Assembly (NCBI GenBank): GCA_963973455.1 | Contig: CAXAZF010000002.1 | Span: 186,001-250,000 of the forward strand | Reading direction: 5' to 3' | From: Marixanthomonas sp002364245 | GTDB lineage: Bacteria; Bacteroidota; Bacteroidia; Flavobacteriales; Flavobacteriaceae | Length of the DNA stretch: 64,000 nt | Shown here: piece after piece, positions 1-8,196 of the stretch | Position numbering within the stretch: the stretch's first letter is position 1 | Layout: each line of letters starts with the position of its first letter | Program-made: the position numbers and the translations under genes | The notes under the pieces: model-generated | Databases searched by the model: none | Told to the model about the DNA's origin: nothing | The model's input: only the letters and a program-made list of their open reading frames with translations

Positions 1-707
1 ATATCCATAAACGGCCTGAAATGCGAAACGCGTTCTTCTAGATCATACAATACTTGAATAGGCACATTTTTCACCGAAATTCCAGCCCAATGTGCCTTAA
101 CGAGCACCTCAACTTCAAATTCAAATTTTTTAGTATTTCTGAAAAAGTTAATATCCTTCAACGCTTTTATTGGATACAATCTAAAACCAGCTTGTGTGTC
201 GTGCAATTCCAAATCGGTTACTGCTTTTACCCAAAAACTAGACACTTTATTGCCTTTTCGGCTTTGGGCGAGCACATCGGCTTCATTCATATTTCGGTCG
301 CCAATTAACAACAAATTTTTAGTTTCCGAAGTATCCAATGCATCAATAAAAACTGGAATATCCGATGGAAAATGTTGCCCATCACTATCTAATGTAATGG
401 CATAATTAAAACCCAAAGAAACGGCATGTTTAAAGCCTTTTTTTAGCGCATATCCTTTTCCTTGATTTTTGTTGATATGAATTTGTTCAATTTGCGGGTA
501 AGCTGAGAGAATTTGAAGTGTTTCATCGGTAGAACCGTCATTGACCAAAACCACATCGTCAGTATATTCCAAAACACCGTCCAAAACACGTTTTAGCGTT
601 TTATAATTATTGTACGTTGGTATCAACACACAGCAGTTATACTGCTTGAGTTTTTGGGTTATTTCAGGATGAATGTGTTGAGTTGTATGTTGTTCAGCCC
701 TTTTCAT
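1..707 (-). CDS. family 2 glycosyltransferase (C-terminus outside window)
   Basis: The minus-strand frame is open from an ATG at 707 to the window edge, so about 235 N-terminal residues are visible. I translated it by hand. It has the GT-A opening IPTYNNYKTL near residue 29, then VNDGSTDET and a DSDGQH metal-binding region, as in GT2 enzymes that use polyprenyl-phosphate or lipid acceptors. The start overlaps the end of the upstream dehydratase gene by 14 nt, which places it in the same transcript as the pigment locus. GT2 genes are a usual part of flexirubin/aryl-polyene loci. The acceptor and sugar cannot be read from sequence, and a C-terminal membrane domain may lie outside the window. 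Confidence 0.85.
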   Translation of the reverse strand, partial: MKRAEQHTTQHIHPEITQKLKQYNCCVLIPTYNNYKTLKRVLDGVLEYTDDVVLVNDGSTDETLQILSAYPQIEQIHINKNQGKGYALKKGFKHAVSLGFNYAITLDSDGQHFPSDIPVFIDALDTSETKNLLLIGDRNMNEADVLAQSRKGNKVSSFWVKAVTDLELHDTQAGFRLYPIKALKDINFFRNTKKFEFEVEVLVKAHWAGISVKNVPIQVLYDLEERVSHFRPFMD

Positions 708-1086
708 GCACACGGTTTGTTTCCACAAAAATAGCATTACATTTTAACACTACCGTCCCATCTGGAAACGTACTCGTGCTTTTTATTTTTATTAATCCAT
801 TTTCTCGAGTAAAAAACAAATTTACAATGAGTTTTGATTGAATTTGAGGATTCATCAAAGCTGTAAATTTTACATTCGATGCTTTTTGAAGGAAAAGAGG
901 TGTTTCTAGATGCTCTTCGGAAAGTTCCTTAATTATTTGAAGCATACAGACACCTGGCATAACTGGGTTTTCAGGAAAATGACCTTTAAAAACTTGATGA
1001 TTTTTATCAACTTCGACCATTACCGAAATAGTAGTTTCAGCAACCACTTCTTTCTTTAAAACCTGATATAAATTGGGCAATAACAT
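694..1086 (-). CDS. 3-hydroxyacyl-ACP dehydratase-like hotdog protein (FabZ/ApeI type)
   Basis: A short hotdog-fold protein of about 130 residues. The motif FKGHFPENPVMPGVCMLQII is the FabZ-type signature in which the His and the P-x-x-PG segment form the active-site region. It would dehydrate 3-hydroxyacyl-ACP intermediates during polyene chain extension. I place the start at the ATG at 1086 (MLLPNLYQ), 4 nt after the LolA-like stop. The longer reading from 1125 overlaps that gene and adds a Cys/Lys-rich stretch unlike the family. It is the second dehydratase of the locus (the other is at 6810-7247), as in aryl-polyene clusters, which carry an ApeI/ApeP pair. Confidence 0.8.
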   Translation of the reverse strand: MLLPNLYQVLKKEVVAETTISVMVEVDKNHQVFKGHFPENPVMPGVCMLQIIKELSEEHLETPLFLQKASNVKFTALMNPQIQSKLIVNLFFTRENGLIKIKSTSTFPDGTVVLKCNAIFVETNRVHEKG

Positions 1087-1090
1087 CTTT

Positions 1091-1714
1091 TTACATTTTA
1101 AAAACCGAATCGGAAACCGGCACATTAATCTGTTTGTTCTTAAAGGTAATCAACGTAAAATCATCTGAAGGCTCTATCAATTTTAATTGCGTTACTTGAT
1201 AGTCTTTTTCAGAAAAACTAAGCTGAAATGAAGCTATAAAACGGCTCATTCTCTTTTCCTTTGGAATAAAATGTACTGTAAATCCTTTGTCTGATTTGTA
1301 ATATGAAATGGAAAACTCCTCGTCAATGAACATATCACCTTTAATACTATTTATAAGTAACGAATTGAAACTCTTGAACAACTTATTTGAGTTTAAATCA
1401 ATGTTTTTTATCGAGCCTGCTTCTTGTACTGTTAATTGATTTCCTTTAAAAATCACTTCGTATGCATATGGCTTGGTGTATTCCCAACGAATAGCGTTTG
1501 GGGACTTAAACGTTAATGTCCCTTCTGAAATAGCGCCATCATTTAAAAACTCCATTTGTTTTTCCTGTACAAAATCGCTTACAATGGTTTCGGTTTGTTG
1601 GGCGGTTTCCTTTACGTGTTTTTTGAATTGGTCAATTTCAGTAGATGTCAAAGGGGTTTGCGCAAAACTTTGTTGCACAAACAAACTAAATAGAATGATT
1701 ATAAAACTTCTCAT
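1091..1714 (-). CDS. LolA-like outer-membrane lipoprotein carrier
   Basis: A 207-residue protein with a clear Sec signal peptide (MRSFIIILFSLFVQQSFAQ). A LolA-like segment follows: FVQEKQMEFLNDGAISEGTLTF, then a strand-rich body with IRWEYTKPYAYEVIF, the pattern of periplasmic lipoprotein-carrier folds. Housekeeping LolA moves lipoproteins to the outer membrane. Copies inside aryl-polyene/flexirubin loci are thought to carry the pigment lipid instead. The gene is 2 nt from the deacetylase upstream and 4 nt from the dehydratase downstream, so co-transcription is near certain. The assignment to pigment transport is inferred from position. Confidence 0.8.
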   Translation of the reverse strand: MRSFIIILFSLFVQQSFAQTPLTSTEIDQFKKHVKETAQQTETIVSDFVQEKQMEFLNDGAISEGTLTFKSPNAIRWEYTKPYAYEVIFKGNQLTVQEAGSIKNIDLNSNKLFKSFNSLLINSIKGDMFIDEEFSISYYKSDKGFTVHFIPKEKRMSRFIASFQLSFSEKDYQVTQLKLIEPSDDFTLITFKNKQINVPVSDSVFKM

Positions 1715-1715
1715 A

Positions 1716-2480
1716 TTAATTTTTCTTTAGCAGCGTATCAATACCTACCGTTTGATATCCTTCTTTTTTCAGAAATTGCAACAAACGTTCCACAATTTCG
1801 GGGCATCGGGAATGTGTATCGTGCAATAAAATAATGGAACCCGGTAAAATACGTTTTTGTATTCGGTTAATTACTTGGCTTGGGTTTTTTACAACCGTAT
1901 CGTATGAGCGAACATTCCACCCAATTACCGTGTGATTTGTTTGTTTTAAAGCCTTTGCAATCGACGGATTGGTCACTCCATAAGGCGGTCTAAACAAGAT
2001 GTTTTTGACACCGGTTAATTTTTTTATTAAAGCATCGGTTTTTGAAAGTTCTTCAACAATTCTCTTTTTTCTGAAAAACCCAAAGTTTGTGGCGTGTGAA
2101 TACGAATGATTCCCAATCGTATGACCTTCGGCAACTATTTGTTGTGCTAGTTCAGAATGCTTTTCTAGGTATTTTCCAATGCAAAAAAAGGTGGCTTTTG
2201 CATTGTACGATTTCAGAAGTTCTAAAATTTGAGGTGTAAATTCTGTATTTGGTCCATCGTCAAAAGTAATCGCAACTTGTTTTTTTGTTTGCCCTCCTTT
2301 TGTAACAGCAGCAGTAAAAATTCGCCATCGCATGGTAAATGAACCTAATGCAACGATTAAAAACCAAAGTAGAAATATTGTTACATATAAAATAGGTGAT
2401 ATCTCGAAGAAGAAATCAATTACGCCAATAGTGAGTAAAACAATGGCGGTAAGTATCGTTATCTGACCAAATTTTAGCAT
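1716..2480 (-). CDS. membrane-anchored polysaccharide deacetylase (NodB family)
   Basis: A 254-residue protein. Residues 1-55 hold two hydrophobic segments, then a NodB/CE4 domain. ITFDDGPN is the metal/catalytic Asp-Asp motif, TIGNHSYSH is the HxxxH metal motif, and RPPYG and ILLHDTH are the later CE4 motifs. The domain would remove N-acetyl (or another acyl) groups from a sugar in the periplasm. It overlaps the Cys-less ketosynthase gene by 7 nt and is part of the pigment operon. A second CE4 protein without the membrane anchor lies at 15529-16155. The substrate in a pigment locus is not known to me. Confidence 0.88.
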   Translation of the reverse strand: MLKFGQITILTAIVLLTIGVIDFFFEISPILYVTIFLLWFLIVALGSFTMRWRIFTAAVTKGGQTKKQVAITFDDGPNTEFTPQILELLKSYNAKATFFCIGKYLEKHSELAQQIVAEGHTIGNHSYSHATNFGFFRKKRIVEELSKTDALIKKLTGVKNILFRPPYGVTNPSIAKALKQTNHTVIGWNVRSYDTVVKNPSQVINRIQKRILPGSIILLHDTHSRCPEIVERLLQFLKKEGYQTVGIDTLLKKN

Positions 2481-3499
2481 CGCGTTAAAAGTACAAAACT
2501 GTGTTGGCTTCCTTTAAATTGATTGTACAATAAAACGGTTTTATATGATTTGCTTTCAGCTTTACGAGAAAAAAATTGTTTTGGAAGTGTTTTTCCTTCT
2601 ATTAATTGCGCTCCCATCCAAAAGGCAAATGCTGAAGTGGTAAAAAATTCTCCAACGTATTTTTTGTACTGAAGAAAGTCGGTTTTGGGGAATAACTTCT
2701 CAATATGTTGATAATACGCATCAAAAGCATCGCCGTTATTTCCTAAAATTATGGCATCAATTTCTGAAGAATCAACTTTGTTTCTTTTCAGAAAATCGTG
2801 CATTTCCGTTACAATATTTTCAGGAGCAGTTTTAGATTGAATCTCAACCGCCTTTAAAACCGCTACAATTCCTTCCTTTCTTTCTGAAGACAACACACAA
2901 AAAGTGGCGCCTTCACTTAAAGGTACTTGAATGGGTTGCTTTTGTTTTTGTTCAACTATATGAACATAGTCCACAAACTCAGTTCCCAATTCGTCCACCC
3001 CACCGACTAAAATGTTATTAGCTTCTCCTGCTTCAACTTGTAATTGCGCATCTACCAAAGCCGACTCAAACGAAACTGAACCGTGTGCATAGGTTGTATT
3101 ATACCCTTTACATTTTAAGCCAAGAGCAATCTGCCCCGCAACCGTATTGTGGGTGGATTGTATAAAAGCCGTTGGTGTTAAAAACTGCTCCTCATTCTCT
3201 ATCAACGTATTCAAAAAGGTTTCGGTATCGGCTATACAACCCAAACCAGAACCGGTGATAATGGCATAAGGTTTATTAATATTAGCTTTTTCTAATGCTT
3301 TTTTTGAAGCAGCAACACCCATTTTTACAGCTGGTGACATTCTTCGTAATTGAGAAAGCGGAATAAAGTCGCGATACGTTGGATGAACTGCTGGAATTTT
3401 AGAACCTGAATGTTCTTGTATTTCAGAAATAGTATCGTTTTCAGAAAAACTGTTTTGTGCCGAAATGCTCACTACGCTATGGATATAACACGTTTTCAT
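2474..3499 (-). CDS. ketosynthase-like protein without the catalytic cysteine (chain-length-factor-like)
   Basis: A 341-residue thiolase-fold protein related to beta-ketoacyl synthases. ITGSGLGCIADTE and FIQSTHNTVAGQIAL match the N-terminal ketosynthase half. The nucleophile region reads YAHGSVSFESAL, where active enzymes have the TACSS pattern, so the Cys is replaced (Ser by my alignment). The first catalytic-His motif (AHGTAT) of active synthases is also absent; the region instead reads ILGNNGDAFD. It is therefore probably a non-condensing partner of one of the two complete ketosynthases in the locus, comparable to chain-length factors of type II polyketide synthases. The partner assignment is inferred. 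Confidence 0.8.
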   Translation of the reverse strand: MKTCYIHSVVSISAQNSFSENDTISEIQEHSGSKIPAVHPTYRDFIPLSQLRRMSPAVKMGVAASKKALEKANINKPYAIITGSGLGCIADTETFLNTLIENEEQFLTPTAFIQSTHNTVAGQIALGLKCKGYNTTYAHGSVSFESALVDAQLQVEAGEANNILVGGVDELGTEFVDYVHIVEQKQKQPIQVPLSEGATFCVLSSERKEGIVAVLKAVEIQSKTAPENIVTEMHDFLKRNKVDSSEIDAIILGNNGDAFDAYYQHIEKLFPKTDFLQYKKYVGEFFTTSAFAFWMGAQLIEGKTLPKQFFSRKAESKSYKTVLLYNQFKGSQHSFVLLTRC

Positions 3500-3584
3500 C
3501 GAACTATTCTAGTTAATAAAGCTGAAGTTGTACAGCCTAAAGTATTTATTAATATATAATAATTTCATGATTTTAATGGGCATT

Positions 3585-4781
3585 TTATGCCTCGGAAAAA
3601 ATTAGTGATGAACAATTTCCTCCAAACCCGAATGAATTGGATAAGACGTGTTTTAGCTCTATTTTCTGAAGTTGCGTAACTGGAACTAAACCCGTTTCAG
3701 GCATAGCCATTTTAAAACCTAAATTGGCGAATATGCTATTTTCATGCAAAGCCAATACAGAAAATACAGCTTCCACCGCTCCAGCAGCAGCTAAAGTATG
3801 ACCGGTAAACGCTTTAGTAGAACTAAAACTTGGTGATTTTTCATTAAAAATTCTTTGCAGTGCTACACTTTCAGACAAATCATTATTCTGTGTTGCGGTT
3901 CCGTGGGCATTTACGTAATCAACATCTGAAGGTTGTAAACCTGCAATTTCTAAGGATTTTTTCATTGCCAAGTAAGCCCCATCACCCGTTTTTGAAGATG
4001 CGGTTTGATGAAAAGCATCATTCGCATTGCCATACCCACTTACATAAGCTAAAACAGATTTATTTTGCGCTGCAACTACCTCATCAGATTCTAACACCAA
4101 ATAAGCAGCGGCTTCGCCTAAGTTTAAACCGCTTCGGTTAGCATCAAAAGGCGTACAATTGGATTCACTTAAAATCATTAATGATTTAAAACCATTAATG
4201 GTGAATTTTGACAACGCATCCGTACCGCCAACTACAACTCGATCCAATTTTCCAGCTTTAATGAGTCGTGCGCCTAACATAATGGCATTTGCCGCTGACG
4301 AACAGGCGGTGCTAATTGTAGTAACGTAGTCCGTGATTCCTATAAAGGTTGCAATTTTCTCCGTGCTATCTCCCGCATGATGACTCGGAATAAATTTTTG
4401 AACTTCTGGGTTAGTAGCAAATTGCTTCCAGTAGTTTTCGGTCATATCCATGCCGCCAACTGTGGTGGCAGAAATAAACCCTGTTTTGTATTCTGAAATA
4501 GATTCAATTCTTGCATTTAGAATTGCTTCTTTTGCAGCCAAACATCCTAACAAAGCGGTGCGAGTATAGTTATTATCTTTTGGAAGGTTTAATTTCTTTG
4601 CTATTTCAGTATTGGTAAAAGTCACTTCCCCTACTTTAATAGCGTTTTTATGATGGGTTTGAATGTGTTTTGAAATCCCTAATCCACTTTTTGAAGTAAG
4701 AAGCGCCTCCAAGTTTTCTTCAACCGAATTACCAATGGCAGAAACAATGCCCATTCCGGTTATAGCGACTCCTTTTTTCAT
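3585..4781 (-). CDS. beta-ketoacyl-ACP synthase, complete active site
   Basis: A 398-residue FabF-like condensing enzyme. The Cys-His-His triad is intact by my count: C160 in TISTACSSA, H293 in NAHGTATQN and H328 in AFTGHTLAAAG. The C-terminus carries the NSFGFGGNCSS glycine-rich motif. It would extend an aryl-primed chain on the nearby ACP (4789-5046) by decarboxylative condensation with malonyl-ACP. The ATG at 4781 is 8 nt after the ACP stop. An 85-bp gap separates it from the Cys-less homologue, the largest spacing inside the operon. Family and function are well supported; the exact substrate is inferred from the locus. Confidence 0.92.
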   Translation of the reverse strand: MKKGVAITGMGIVSAIGNSVEENLEALLTSKSGLGISKHIQTHHKNAIKVGEVTFTNTEIAKKLNLPKDNNYTRTALLGCLAAKEAILNARIESISEYKTGFISATTVGGMDMTENYWKQFATNPEVQKFIPSHHAGDSTEKIATFIGITDYVTTISTACSSAANAIMLGARLIKAGKLDRVVVGGTDALSKFTINGFKSLMILSESNCTPFDANRSGLNLGEAAAYLVLESDEVVAAQNKSVLAYVSGYGNANDAFHQTASSKTGDGAYLAMKKSLEIAGLQPSDVDYVNAHGTATQNNDLSESVALQRIFNEKSPSFSSTKAFTGHTLAAAGAVEAVFSVLALHENSIFANLGFKMAMPETGLVPVTQLQKIELKHVLSNSFGFGGNCSSLIFSEA

Positions 4782-4788
4782 TCAGGTA

Positions 4789-5046
4789 TTATTTAGTACG
4801 ATGCTCAGTAATATAGGCTGCCAATACATTGATGGACTGAAAAATTTCTTTGCTTTTTTCAGGGTCGGTTAGTTTTATGCCATAATCTTTATCGAGCATC
4901 ACAATTAGCTCTAACGCATCGATAGAATCTAATCCTAAGCCATCGCCAAACAAAGCATCGTCATTATCAATATCTTCAACGGTGAATTCTTCAAGGTTTA
5001 ATTGCTCAATGATATTCTCTTTCAGTTCTTGTTTTAATGCGTCCAT
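4789..5046 (-). CDS. acyl carrier protein
   Basis: An 85-residue acidic four-helix acyl carrier protein. GLGLDSIDALEL contains the phosphopantetheine-attachment Ser (S41 from the ATG at 5046). The frame opens one codon earlier at a TTG (5049), but the ATG at 5046 overlaps the upstream TGA by one base, the usual arrangement for translational coupling here. It is embedded between ketosynthase genes and is almost certainly dedicated to the pigment pathway. The housekeeping ACP is normally beside fabF elsewhere in the genome. Confidence 0.93.
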   Translation of the reverse strand: MDALKQELKENIIEQLNLEEFTVEDIDNDDALFGDGLGLDSIDALELIVMLDKDYGIKLTDPEKSKEIFQSINVLAAYITEHRTK

Positions 5047-5669
5047 CAACTTTGGGTATATAATTTTTTAATTGTTTCTTCCGTATGAGGAAGGGTTCCG
5101 TTTGGGGATTCCAAATATAAAAAAGAATTATATCCTTTTTCATCTATTTCGGTCCAACCACACAAAACTTGAGCCGCCTTATTATTCTGAGCTAAACTTT
5201 CAGCGTATTGTTTCAAAAAAAGCGGATTAAAATCATCGAATACAAAAAAGGCATTTTCGCCTTGTATCTTGTGCCGAATACACACCTCGCCCATTCCAAT
5301 ATTAGGCAAAGTATACACAAATATCGCCGGACTGGGATAAAAATTTTCAATACTGTTTATCGAATCTTGATATTTTCTGTCGGTATCCAAACTGGCACTT
5401 TTATTAGACAACACAATTGCCAGCTGTTCTTTTTCTTCCGAAGAAATTGTTAGTTCCTTCAATAAAATTTCAGCCGTTAAAAAAGTAAGTTTACTGAGTC
5501 GATCCATTTTAAAAAACTTAGGGTATTCCCATTGCTGATTGTTGTAAACCTGCTTTGCAAATGCCGAAAATGTTTGTTCATTATCAGTAGATACAATTTT
5601 CTTGCCATTGCAAATAACGGTTCCATTTTGCACGCTGCACCAGGCTTGTATGTTTAGTTTAGTGTTCAA
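5046..5669 (-). CDS. half-size ketosynthase-like protein, no catalytic residues
   Basis: About 207 residues. It matches only the N-terminal half of a ketosynthase: MDRLSKLTFLTAEILL, IVLSNKSASLDTD, and YPSPAIFVYTLPNIGMGEVCIRH. The last corresponds to the stretch before and around the nucleophile, but no TACSS-type Cys motif follows, and the C-terminal thiolase half is absent. Similar truncated proteins occur beside the ACP in flexirubin loci. The start is uncertain. The frame is open to a TTG at 5711 (53 nt inside the preceding gene) and to GTG 5708, but TTG 5669 gives a cleaner overlap and is used here; no ATG exists. A role as scaffold or partner is inferred. Confidence 0.7.
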   Translation of the reverse strand: MNTKLNIQAWCSVQNGTVICNGKKIVSTDNEQTFSAFAKQVYNNQQWEYPKFFKMDRLSKLTFLTAEILLKELTISSEEKEQLAIVLSNKSASLDTDRKYQDSINSIENFYPSPAIFVYTLPNIGMGEVCIRHKIQGENAFFVFDDFNPLFLKQYAESLAQNNKAAQVLCGWTEIDEKGYNSFLYLESPNGTLPHTEETIKKLYTQS

Positions 5670-6810
5670 AAGCGACTTTTTTAAAGAGTACGGCGGCGTT
5701 ACTACCACCAAAGCCAGAAGCTGTTTTTAAAAAGGTGTTGATCGTTTTCTTTTCTACTTTTTGAATGATTTTCAAGGGTTTTGAAATTCCTGATTCGTCA
5801 TACCCTAAAGATGTAAATAATTTGTTTTGATTCATCGATTCAAAACCGATAATGGCTTCTACCAAACCGGAAGCGCCCAATGTATGACCATAATACCCTT
5901 TTAAACTATGTAAAGGAACCTTTTGTAGATTCGCTCGATTAAAAGCAATCGCTTCCATTTCGTCATTATAGATAGTTGCGGTACCGTGGGCGGAAATTAA
6001 ATCGATATCATTTGCTGAAATGACAGCTTCTTGCATAGCAGATTGAATGCTTTTTAGCAAGCCTTCCCCTGTTCGCGATGGACCTGAAATATGATTGGCA
6101 TCGTTACATGAGCCATCGCCAATAACTTGAACGGATGTATTTTTTCTTTTTTCTGAAGAAACCACAACCGATGCCGCCGCTTCGCCAATACTAATGCCGT
6201 TTCGGTATTTTGAATACGGTTTACAAGGACCATTACTCAACGCTTGAAAGGTATTAAAGCCCGTAACCGTAAATTTTGAAACCAAATCGCCTGCAACAAC
6301 TACAGCGTTTTCATATACGTTATTTTGAATAAGGCGTTTGGCGACAGCAATTGCCAAAATCCCTGAAACACACGCGTTAGAAACCACAATTGGTTCTTGT
6401 TTAAAACCAAAAAAAGTTTGAATTTTTTTCCCTAAAACCGATAGATAGGCTCGTTCTTCTGAAAAAGAGTTCTCCGGGTCGAGCGCATCGATACTTCCTT
6501 TTGTTGTTGCGACAATAAGCGCCGTTTTTTTTGAAATGTGAAGCGCTGATTTTTCTAAGCTTTCAGCAACTGAAAGCAACATCATTTTCTCCAACTTCAT
6601 AAATTTTGAAGGCTCACCTAACTTTTTAAAAGCAGCATCAATTTTTTCTGAAGCAATCATTGCTGCGTAAAAAGGTGTATACAAAATATCGTTCTGATGT
6701 TGTTCGTGTATTCCAGATTGTTTTTTTTCAATAGCAATCACGTTTTCAGAAACTGAAAATCCTAAAGGTGTAATAAGCGAAGCTTCTTGTATGTAAATAG
6801 GGTGTTGCAT
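5659..6810 (-). CDS. beta-ketoacyl-ACP synthase, second complete copy
   Basis: A 383-residue condensing enzyme with the full triad: C147 in VVSNACVSGI, H275 in SAHGTATIY and H309 in GYYGHTLGASG, plus the ASGFGGSNAAV C-terminal motif. It differs clearly from the neighbour at 3585-4781 (Cys motif NACVSG against TACSSA), so the two are not a recent duplication. One may start or prime and the other elongate, or each may pair with one of the two incomplete homologues. The ATG at 6810 overlaps the upstream stop by one base. Pathway placement comes from the flexirubin-type neighbourhood. Confidence 0.92.
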   Translation of the reverse strand: MQHPIYIQEASLITPLGFSVSENVIAIEKKQSGIHEQHQNDILYTPFYAAMIASEKIDAAFKKLGEPSKFMKLEKMMLLSVAESLEKSALHISKKTALIVATTKGSIDALDPENSFSEERAYLSVLGKKIQTFFGFKQEPIVVSNACVSGILAIAVAKRLIQNNVYENAVVVAGDLVSKFTVTGFNTFQALSNGPCKPYSKYRNGISIGEAAASVVVSSEKRKNTSVQVIGDGSCNDANHISGPSRTGEGLLKSIQSAMQEAVISANDIDLISAHGTATIYNDEMEAIAFNRANLQKVPLHSLKGYYGHTLGASGLVEAIIGFESMNQNKLFTSLGYDESGISKPLKIIQKVEKKTINTFLKTASGFGGSNAAVLFKKVAFEH

Positions 6811-7247
6811 TACGGTTTTAACATCGTTTTCATCTCGGTCGTCGCAATCTCTTCTTGCTCCAGTTTGGTCGTCGTTTTTACCAAGGTAATTCCTATCGCG
6901 GCGTGAATAACTTCTACTTCAGTTTCAATGGTTTCATTGATAGCCGGTGTTTTTAAAATTTCAGCTTTTTTAATAGCGCCAATATACCCTTCTTTCGTCG
7001 GTTTTTCTTCTAAATATCCCGTATATCCGGTGTGTAAGGCTACGGATTGAGCGATGTGTTCCAGTAACCCGGTTTCGGATAAAAAGCCATCTTTAACAAA
7101 AATGTTTTCTTCGGAAATGGTCAGTTCTGAAACCAAGGATTTTTTATCGTAATACACCAAAGCATTGACCATAATCATAGGTTGACGCTGCGGAAGTAGT
7201 TCTTCCAACACAAATGGATCGGTAATTGGAAATCGTAGTTCTTTCAA
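6810..7247 (-). CDS. hotdog-fold dehydratase, ApeP-like
   Basis: A 145-residue hotdog protein. LLPQRQPMIMVNALV and LLEHIAQSVALHTGY match the ApeP-type 3-hydroxyacyl-ACP dehydratases of aryl-polyene loci, with the catalytic Glu/His in the EHIAQ helix. It would act after the ketoreductase at 8197-8928. The only in-frame start is the TTG at 7247: an in-frame TGA lies two codons upstream, and the nearby ATG at 7260 is out of frame. The TTG start is therefore supported directly by the sequence. Confidence 0.82.
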   Translation of the reverse strand: MKELRFPITDPFVLEELLPQRQPMIMVNALVYYDKKSLVSELTISEENIFVKDGFLSETGLLEHIAQSVALHTGYTGYLEEKPTKEGYIGAIKKAEILKTPAINETIETEVEVIHAAIGITLVKTTTKLEQEEIATTEMKTMLKP

Positions 7248-7260
7248 AACTCAATTGCAT

Positions 7261-8142
7261 TTAGTCAATATCATCCCAAAAGTCGTAAAAATTAAACCAT
7301 TGCAGCGGGTATTGATTTAAAATCTCTTCTAAATTTTGGGTGTATTTAGTTAATAAACCACTAGCATCGCGTCGTGTTACCGCCACTTTTCTAGCATATA
7401 AATGGTAATGACGTTTCGGCTCGCGCATAACATATACAAATAATACGGGTACATCTAATCGAGTCGCTAAATGAAAAGGACCTACCGGAAATTTTGCTTC
7501 TTTCCCTAGAAAAGGGGTTTCTATCGTTTTGGAAACATCCATATACCGATCACCAGAAATACAAACCATTCTATTTTGAGCTAATGCAGCATTTATTTCA
7601 AAAATATGGGACATATCATCTTTTACAATGATGAAATTATCTTGCTTTCGGTTTATCACCGAACCTACATATTCTTTAATATTCTCGTGGTCTTGATCGG
7701 TAATAACAATGCTGATATTGGCTTCTTCATCTAAATCATTAAAAAAGTACTGCGCCATTTCAAAGTTACCCACGTGAGCGCTGATTAAGATTCCACCTTT
7801 ATTAAGGGCTAAGGTTTCTTTTAAGTTCTCAATACCATCAAACTCGTAGGTGTATTTATCGCGAAGCCCAGATTGAATGGCAATCCTATCGACCAAGGTT
7901 TGTCCAAATTGGAAATAACCTTTGTAAATATTCATTGAGCTTTTAAACCAAGAATAGTGTTGCCGTTTTCTGAAATAATAAAAAAGTCCGCGGACGTTTT
8001 TTCTAGAAAAAATACAGAAATACGGAATAGGCAAGTGCATCAAGGCATACGCAGCGCGAATACCAAAGTTTTTGATAAAAAAAACAAACACTTTAAACCC
8101 GAAGACCGTCCCTCGCGATTTTCCGTCCCACTCTGCCGCCAT
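7261..8142 (-). CDS. LpxL/HtrB-family lysophospholipid acyltransferase
   Basis: A 293-residue membrane-associated acyltransferase. ISAHVGNFEMAQYF holds the H-x4-E catalytic motif (HVGNFE) of the LpxL/HtrB family, followed by CISGDRYMD and TPFLGKEAKFPVGPFHLA, the usual downstream blocks. The N-terminus is hydrophobic (residues 15-45). In lipid A synthesis such enzymes add secondary acyl chains. In aryl-polyene/flexirubin loci the paralogue is thought to attach the polyene acyl group to a lipid or resorcinol acceptor. It lies between the ketoreductase and dehydratase genes of the operon, which supports the pigment role by position. Confidence 0.85.
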   Translation of the reverse strand: MAAEWDGKSRGTVFGFKVFVFFIKNFGIRAAYALMHLPIPYFCIFSRKNVRGLFYYFRKRQHYSWFKSSMNIYKGYFQFGQTLVDRIAIQSGLRDKYTYEFDGIENLKETLALNKGGILISAHVGNFEMAQYFFNDLDEEANISIVITDQDHENIKEYVGSVINRKQDNFIIVKDDMSHIFEINAALAQNRMVCISGDRYMDVSKTIETPFLGKEAKFPVGPFHLATRLDVPVLFVYVMREPKRHYHLYARKVAVTRRDASGLLTKYTQNLEEILNQYPLQWFNFYDFWDDID

Positions 8143-8196
8143 GTGCGTTTTTAAATTAGTGATTAGATACTCGGCAAAATTACAGGATTTTTTGGC

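Noticed and set aside
54..405. Two plus-strand open frames at the left edge
   Set aside because: They are antisense to the glycosyltransferase, whose motifs (IPTYNNY, VNDGSTDET, DSDGQH) are clear on the minus strand.
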